From: Candidatus Zambryskibacteria bacterium RIFOXYD2_FULL_43_10
Lineage (GTDB): Bacteria > Patescibacteriota > Minisyncoccia > Phycocordibacterales > Zambryskibacteraceae
Length of the DNA stretch: 8,176 nucleotides
Assembly: GCA_001825475.1 (NCBI GenBank)
Contig: MHWZ01000011.1
Coordinates: 1 to 8,176 of the forward strand
Reading direction: 5' to 3'
Below the pieces are notes generated by a model. The model had not been told where the DNA came from. It made no database searches and saw only the letters and a list, made by a program, of their open reading frames with translations. Below, piece by piece: positions 4,465-8,176 of the stretch. A program made the translations under genes and the position numbers. The number at the start of each line of letters is the position of its first letter. The stretch's first letter is position 1.

Positions 4465-5745
4465 TTATTTTATGAGCGACTCCATTTCTTGATTCGCCTT
4501 GTTTATCGCTTCCACCGTGCGAGCCCGACCGCTAGTTACGGACTCAATCGCCTCGCGGAAGATTGTATCAGTAGCAATTATATCCGGATCAAGCCACCCC
4601 TTAGATTGCAAAGCCGCGTCATAAAAGACTGGGAAAATCGCGTCGGTTGGCCTAACAGAGAGGAGGTCGCGTCGCGCCGGCGGCAGAGCAAGAATCTTGG
4701 AGAGCGCGAGAGCGGTCTCTTTTGAGATTAATTTGGTGGCGAGCGTGAATGCTTTATCGGGGTTTGGAGAACCGCGAGGTATAGCCACCGCTCGCAGGCG
4801 CCCGAAGGTAATAGTTTTGCCGGAGACCCTAGATTGAGGTACGGTGGAAACACCGAAATTGAGGATGGGATTTTTATTCTTTAGCACCCGAAGCTCCGAA
4901 GCAAAACCCAAATAATAAGCGGAATCACCGCTCGTAAAATGCGTTTGGGCGTCAATCAGTGAGCGATTCCAACTGTAGTAAACCTTCGCCGGATTTGAGA
5001 ATTGAGTATAAAAATCAAGAGCCGTTTCGCCTGGCGAAATCAGAAGATTAAAATTGTCGGACATTCGTGAACGTAATTCTTTATTAATAAAACCCGTAAT
5101 GGGCGTACCCGCCTGGAGCAAGAGTAAAGAGAGAATATCTTTGGCATGAGGAATATTTCTGGCTTCTCCCAAAGCCATGACTGACGAGACTAGATTACCG
5201 GCCGCGTCCCTCTTAGAAAGATTGGTCGCGGCGGCGTAAATCTCGTCCCAATATCGCATCTGTTGCGCTTGTCCCGTGGCTGAAAGTAAATCCCTGTTGT
5301 AGTACAGCACCAAAGGGTCAAGGGAGAGTGGCAGGGCGGATATTCCCGTTTCACCTAGAAAAAGTTCTCCCTCTTCAATAAACGTTGCCCTAAAATCTCT
5401 TTCACTGATCTTTGAATAAGAAATGGGTAAAAGTTTGGCCTTATTTTTCCAAAGTTTGTCTTGAGTAAGGATGATAAGATCCGGGCTCACTCCTTGCGCG
5501 AGCGCTTCGGTGAACTCTGCGTCAATTGTTTCAGATGATTTTTCCACATAACTCACGTTAAACATCCTATCCTGATTGATCGCCGCGGTGTTTAGCAAAA
5601 GATTAAAATCTTGGGAAGAAATATCGCCCCAGACGGTCATGGCGATATTTTCGTTACTGGAACCGCGGTAGAGGGAGAAGGCCATCACCCCGAGAACAAT
5701 AAAAACCGCAAAAAACGCGATGAGAACAATTTGAAACTTAGACAT
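4465..5745 (-). CDS. Membrane-anchored extracellular solute-binding-like protein
   Basis: A 426-residue protein resembling the periplasmic binding proteins of ABC sugar transporters (bacterial solute-binding family 1). Residues 6-26 form a hydrophobic N-terminal segment. No lipobox cysteine is present, so the protein is probably held by an uncleaved anchor rather than a lipid. Family hallmarks are TVWGDISSQDF (37-47), the SPDLIILTQDKLWK strand and helix (87-100), ALPLSLDPLVLYYNRDLL near 137-154 (compare the usual LP-x-S-x-D-x-L-x-L-Y-Y-N), then YWDEIYAAATNLS (165-177). The length fits the family. No ABC permease or ATPase is next to it; it is the first gene of a run with six pilin-like genes starting five bases downstream. 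It may bind a ligand for a distant transporter or serve the envelope machine formed by the pilins. Ligand unknown. The ATG at 5745 is chosen because it begins the anchor; it lacks a Shine-Dalgarno site. Confidence 0.82.
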   Translation of the reverse strand: MSKFQIVLIAFFAVFIVLGVMAFSLYRGSSNENIAMTVWGDISSQDFNLLLNTAAINQDRMFNVSYVEKSSETIDAEFTEALAQGVSPDLIILTQDKLWKNKAKLLPISYSKISERDFRATFIEEGELFLGETGISALPLSLDPLVLYYNRDLLSATGQAQQMRYWDEIYAAATNLSKRDAAGNLVSSVMALGEARNIPHAKDILSLLLLQAGTPITGFINKELRSRMSDNFNLLISPGETALDFYTQFSNPAKVYYSWNRSLIDAQTHFTSGDSAYYLGFASELRVLKNKNPILNFGVSTVPQSRVSGKTITFGRLRAVAIPRGSPNPDKAFTLATKLISKETALALSKILALPPARRDLLSVRPTDAIFPVFYDAALQSKGWLDPDIIATDTIFREAIESVTSGRARTVEAINKANQEMESLIK

Positions 5746-5751
5746 GTATCA

Positions 5752-5760
5752 ATAATAGCA
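5752..5760 (-). promoter_or_regulatory. Candidate extended -10 giving a leaderless transcript
   Basis: On the minus strand TGC-TATTAT forms an extended -10 motif whose end lies six bases before the ATG at 5745. Transcription would then start at or next to the start codon. No Shine-Dalgarno site is present, which fits a leaderless mRNA. No good -35 is seen, and the sequence is AT-rich, so this is tentative. Confidence 0.4.
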
Positions 5761-5810
5761 CAATTTAAAATTTGCAATTTCCAAACATACACATCAAATC
5801 CGAATCTATT

Positions 5811-5833
5811 TGTGCAAAGTCGAGCTTTGCACA
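5811..5833. other. Nine-base-pair hairpin between the small-gene run and the solute-binding gene
   Basis: TGTGCAAAG (5811-5819) pairs perfectly with CTTTGCACA (5825-5833) around the loop TCGAG. It lies about 40 bases after the last small gene and 65 bases before the next start. The minus strand continues AATAGATT, without a proper T-run, so it may be a weak terminator, an RNA-processing site or a protein-binding palindrome. Confidence 0.5.
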
Positions 5834-5872
5834 GTTTGTTGAATTAAGAACCTTGCCACTCAAAACTATTCT

Positions 5873-5992
5873 TCATATACAAAGAAGTCCCGCGTAGAGA
5901 GCTTGTACATTTCTGTAATGATCATCACAGATGTGAACCACTTTATGCTTCGACTTCAGTTTTTTCCTTATTTTTTTCTTTTTATTCGCCAC
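5873..5992 (-). CDS. Unrecognised 39-residue lysine-rich small protein
   Basis: The likely product begins at a GTG (5992-5990) and has 39 residues: a very basic N-terminus (VANKKKKIRKKLKSKHK), then VVHICDDHYRNVQALYAGLL and the end CI. The GTG is chosen because GGAGGAG lies seven bases upstream, whereas a longer reading from an ATG at 6109 has no ribosome binding site and overlaps almost all of the preceding gene. The gene overlaps the end of the preceding one by 11 bases, a sign of translational coupling. The basic segment could bind RNA or DNA or the membrane; Cys/His residues (C22, H25 and C38) are present but do not form a clear zinc site. Family unknown. Confidence 0.55.
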   Translation of the reverse strand: MANKKKKIRKKLKSKHKVVHICDDHYRNVQALYAGLLCI

Positions 5993-6131
5993 GGTCGTTC
6001 TCCTCCATTTCTTTCGTAATTTTCCAGACACGCCATTGCCGATACTCGTGCATAAAATATCCAGCCACACAATGCACGAGCTGGATAATCGTAAGAAGGA
6101 CCACGGCACCCAACGCTATTTGCTGATCCAT
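5982..6131 (-). CDS. Unrecognised 49-residue single-helix membrane protein
   Basis: A short gene from an ATG at 6131 to TAA at 5984-5982. It begins MDQQIALGAVVLLTIIQLVH, and one hydrophobic helix covers about residues 5-26. A juxtamembrane stretch follows (FMHEYRQWRVWKITKEMEEN) ending DRGE. The start has an excellent ribosome binding site, AAAGGAG seven bases upstream, and lies 17 bases after the preceding gene's stop. It is the middle of three co-directional small genes. A single N-terminal helix with a short charged tail suggests a small inner-membrane protein; its function is unknown. The ribosome binding site, the clean hydrophobic profile and the overlap with the next gene support its reality. 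It is easily missed by annotation that ignores genes under 50 codons. Confidence 0.68.
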   Translation of the reverse strand: MDQQIALGAVVLLTIIQLVHCVAGYFMHEYRQWRVWKITKEMEENDRGE

Positions 6132-6148
6132 AACCGTTCTCCTTTCGT

Positions 6149-6388
6149 TTACCACTTACCGCCCCGTTCCTCGATTCTCGCTAAGAATCCGGGACCACGG
6201 TCTGGCTGTTCTTCCATCTTTTTATCCGGCTCGCCCAATAATCCCATCAAATCAACTTCTAATCTGCTCGCTGCATTGTTGAACCTTAATTTCCGGACGG
6301 GATCCATCTTCTCCCAGTCTTCCCCGTTTCCCTCGGCCAATAATTTGAAGAAATCGTGTACGGTAACGACAATCGCACTATTTTTCAT
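6149..6388 (-). CDS. Unrecognised 79-residue small acidic protein
   Basis: First gene of the three-gene run. The protein starts MKNSAIVVTVHDFFKLLAEG and continues with a charged, probably helical middle (EDWEKMDPVRKLRFNNAASR) and LEVDLMGLLGEPDKKMEEQP. It has no signal peptide or membrane helix, so it is likely cytoplasmic. The start at 6388 is supported by TTGGAGG a few bases upstream and by a near-consensus promoter about 40 bases before it. The pattern of an N-terminal hydrophobic strand followed by helices is reminiscent of small regulatory or antitoxin-like proteins, but no DNA-binding motif is evident and I assign no function. Confidence 0.68.
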   Translation of the reverse strand: MKNSAIVVTVHDFFKLLAEGNGEDWEKMDPVRKLRFNNAASRLEVDLMGLLGEPDKKMEEQPDRGPGFLARIEERGGKW

Positions 6389-6425
6389 GGAACCTCCAAG
6401 AACTAATTTTTACTTTCTGTATGTG

Positions 6426-6453
6426 ATTATATATTAAATAAAAAATATGTCAA
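6426..6453 (-). promoter_or_regulatory. Consensus promoter of the small-gene run
   Basis: On the minus strand a perfect TTGACA (6448-6453) is followed after 16 bases by a perfect TATAAT (6426-6431). It lies about 40 bases upstream of the first small gene. The spacer is AT-rich and one base shorter than the 17-base optimum. Confidence 0.85.
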
Positions 6454-6477
6454 ATATTACGAAAAGGAAATTTATTG

Positions 6478-6518
6478 AAAATTGAAAATTTTCCTAATTT
6501 ATCTATAGACAAATTAGG
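6478..6518 (-). terminator. Likely terminator of gyrA
   Basis: CCTAATTT (6493-6500) and AAATTAGG (6511-6518) form a stem that continues inward, after one mismatch, through the TCTATAGA core. On the minus strand it overlaps the gyrA stop codon and is followed by GGAAAATTTTCAATTTTC-type AT-rich sequence with several short T-runs. The stem is AT-rich and the T-tract broken, so it is a plausible but not ideal intrinsic terminator. Confidence 0.55.
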
Positions 6519-8176
6519 GATGCTATTGAATCCTCTTCGCGAAGTTTCATTATTCTTACCCCTTGAGTCTGACGACCCAACAGAGGAATTTCTTTAAGCC
6601 CTACCCTGACCACCTGGCTCTTTTTAGAAATGGCGATTACCTCATTTTCTTGGTCAGTAACCACCTGTGAAGCAATCACTTGGCCAGTTTTCGGCGTTAC
6701 CTTGGAAGTCAGAACTCCCGAGCCGCCCCTGCCCTGTACTTTATATTCGGAAAGATTTGTGCGCTTGCCGTAACCATTGGCAGAGATAACCAACAAATGA
6801 CCGGATTTCCAATCCGGTTTAATGCAGTGGGCGCCGACTACGATATCTCCCTTATTCATTTTAATCCCTCTGACTCCTCCGGCGCTACGGCCCATTTCGC
6901 GAATCGCCGATTCTTTGAATCGTATAGATTGGCCCTTTTTCGTTACGATTGAAATATCATCTCCCTTCTCAACAAGTTCGGCCGAGACAAGTTTATTTCC
7001 AGCCGCCAGTTTTATGGCGATAATACCGGAAGAGCGCACATCGTGGAAACTTTTGGCGGAGACTTTCTTGGCAGTGCCTTTTTCAGTCACCATAAACAAC
7101 GAGCCCTCACGCGCCGAAGAGAGTTTGGGTATTTCTAATATGGAAGTTACCTTTTCGTCATCGGAAAGCGCGATGAAATTCATGACAGACTTGCCGCGAG
7201 TGGCCCGTTTGCCTTCAGGGATATCGTACATCTTAATCTGATAAACCTTGCCCTTGTCGGTAAAGAAAAGCAGATCGGCATGCGTGCTTGCGGTCAGAAA
7301 ATTGGTGACAAAATCTTCTTCTTTGGTATCAAGATCCACCACCCCGACACCGCCGCGCTTCTGTCGCCTATATTCGTCCGGATTAGTGCGCTTGATATAT
7401 CCGCCTGACGTAAGAATCAGGGTGTTCTCCTCCTCTACCACAAGATCCTCAATAGAGAGAACCTTGACCCCCCCTTTAATTACTTTGGTACGACGCTCAT
7501 CACCATATTTATGCTTGATATCTTCAAGTTCAGTCTTAACTACCTTCAAAATTTTAGCGGGCGAGGCAAGCAATTCTTTCATTTCTTTGATAAAGACTTG
7601 CACTTCCTTAAGTTCATCCTCAACTTTCTTGCGCTCAAGCCCCGCAAGTTTTTGAAGCCTCATTTCCAAAATAGCATTGGCTTGCAATTCGGAAAGTTTA
7701 AATTCACTTCTTAAGCCGGCGCGGGCTTCATCAATAGTTTTCGACGCGCGGATAAGTTTGATGACTCTGTCTATATTGTCGAGCGCGATGGTTAAACCGA
7801 GAAGAATATGTTCGCGTTCTTGCGCTCGAGTTAAGTCATATGCCGTACGGCGCTTAACCACAACCTCTCGATGTTTGAGAAATTCAATAAGCATGCTTTT
7901 AAGAGAGAGGGTTTGCGGCACGCCGTCCACAAGCGCCACCAGATTAAAGTGGAAAGTGTCCTCAAGTTGGGTATGTTTATAGAGGGTATTCAAAACTTTC
8001 TGCGGCTGACTTCCGTTCTTAAGATCAATAACAATACGAATGTCCTTGGTGGATTCGTCACGTAATCCTTTTATACCTTCAATCTTTTTTTCCCTCACAA
8101 AATCGGCAATCTTGGTAATTAAATCAGATTTATTTACCCGATAAGGAATGGCCGTAATGATAATCTGAAACTGCCC
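6503..8176 (-). CDS. gyrA: DNA gyrase subunit A, C-terminal two-thirds, cut by window edge
   Basis: The visible 557 residues run from GQFQIIITAIPYRVNKSDLI to the stop at 6505-6503; the N-terminus with the catalytic tyrosine lies outside the window. Gyrase A cleaves and rejoins both DNA strands so that, with GyrB, it introduces negative supercoils. Visible landmarks are KKIEGIKGLRDES, LYKHTQLEDTFHFNLVALVDG (end of the breakage-reunion core), a long coiled coil (about fragment residues 100-215, including EMRLQKLAGLERKK), then a C-terminal beta-propeller starting with LILTSGGYIKRT. The GyrA-box reads QKRGGVG (7343-7363); its presence supports GyrA over ParC. The usual form is QRRGGKG, so the last basic residue is replaced by Val. 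Further blade motifs are GRSAGGVRGIKM, VQGRGGSGVLTSK and GRQTQGVRIMKL. The protein ends SLICL, without an acidic tail. The open frame continues to the edge, so the GTG at 8098 is internal. Confidence 0.95.
   Translation of the reverse strand, partial: GQFQIIITAIPYRVNKSDLITKIADFVREKKIEGIKGLRDESTKDIRIVIDLKNGSQPQKVLNTLYKHTQLEDTFHFNLVALVDGVPQTLSLKSMLIEFLKHREVVVKRRTAYDLTRAQEREHILLGLTIALDNIDRVIKLIRASKTIDEARAGLRSEFKLSELQANAILEMRLQKLAGLERKKVEDELKEVQVFIKEMKELLASPAKILKVVKTELEDIKHKYGDERRTKVIKGGVKVLSIEDLVVEEENTLILTSGGYIKRTNPDEYRRQKRGGVGVVDLDTKEEDFVTNFLTASTHADLLFFTDKGKVYQIKMYDIPEGKRATRGKSVMNFIALSDDEKVTSILEIPKLSSAREGSLFMVTEKGTAKKVSAKSFHDVRSSGIIAIKLAAGNKLVSAELVEKGDDISIVTKKGQSIRFKESAIREMGRSAGGVRGIKMNKGDIVVGAHCIKPDWKSGHLLVISANGYGKRTNLSEYKVQGRGGSGVLTSKVTPKTGQVIASQVVTDQENEVIAISKKSQVVRVGLKEIPLLGRQTQGVRIMKLREEDSIASLICL

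Noticed and set aside
5993..6109. N-terminal extension of the lysine-rich small protein from an ATG at 6109
   Set aside because: It would overlap nearly all of the 49-residue gene, has no ribosome binding site, and a GTG with a strong site exists at 5992.
6036..6437. A 133-codon plus-strand reading
   Set aside because: It lies opposite the small-gene operon, has low-complexity Ser/Pro composition and lacks a ribosome binding site.
1..8176. CRISPR arrays, tRNA or rRNA genes, transposases
   Set aside because: No regularly spaced repeats, no cloverleaf-like segments and no transposase motifs were seen on either strand.

Overview
The window looks like a chromosomal segment of an ultrasmall Candidate Phyla Radiation bacterium, most likely Parcubacteria-like. 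This is inferred from the style of the proteins: a run of TrbC/VirB2-type two-helix pilin-like proteins, a membrane-anchored solute-binding protein without a permease beside it, many very short genes, and bacterial TTGACA/TATAAT promoters. No rRNA, tRNA, CRISPR array or transposase was found, so the lineage is not proven.

Layout. Positions 1-545 (minus strand) hold the start of an unrecognised gene cut by the window edge and the C-terminal remnant of a DoxX-family membrane protein that lacks its N-terminal half. Positions 548-2420 (plus strand) hold two monocistronic units, each with its own promoter and intrinsic terminator: an SPFH/band-7 membrane protein, and an unrecognised 167-residue protein with two membrane segments. 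The second ends in three consecutive hairpins. Positions 2425-5745 (minus strand) are a compact run transcribed toward that terminator: a 426-residue solute-binding-type protein followed by six small pilin-like proteins, mostly 3-17 bases apart, with one 115-base gap. Positions 5873-6388 (minus strand) are a three-gene run of very small unrecognised proteins with clear ribosome binding sites and a near-consensus promoter. Positions 6503-8176 (minus strand) hold the C-terminal two-thirds of DNA gyrase subunit A.

How the genes may work together. The solute-binding protein and the six pilin-like proteins are packed as one operon, so they probably act together at the cell envelope. The pilin-like proteins share a pattern of helix, loop with G-G-D/N-E, helix; four form a closer subfamily, and two of those are about 90% identical in DNA over 92 bases, implying recent duplication or gene conversion. 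No type IV secretion ATPase, channel or ABC permease is in view, so their assembly into a pilus is inferred from family resemblance only.

The most unusual features are the multi-paralogue pilin/solute-binding run, a GC-rich palindrome found both as an intrinsic terminator and inside the DoxX reading frame, and the small-gene operon whose second and third members overlap.
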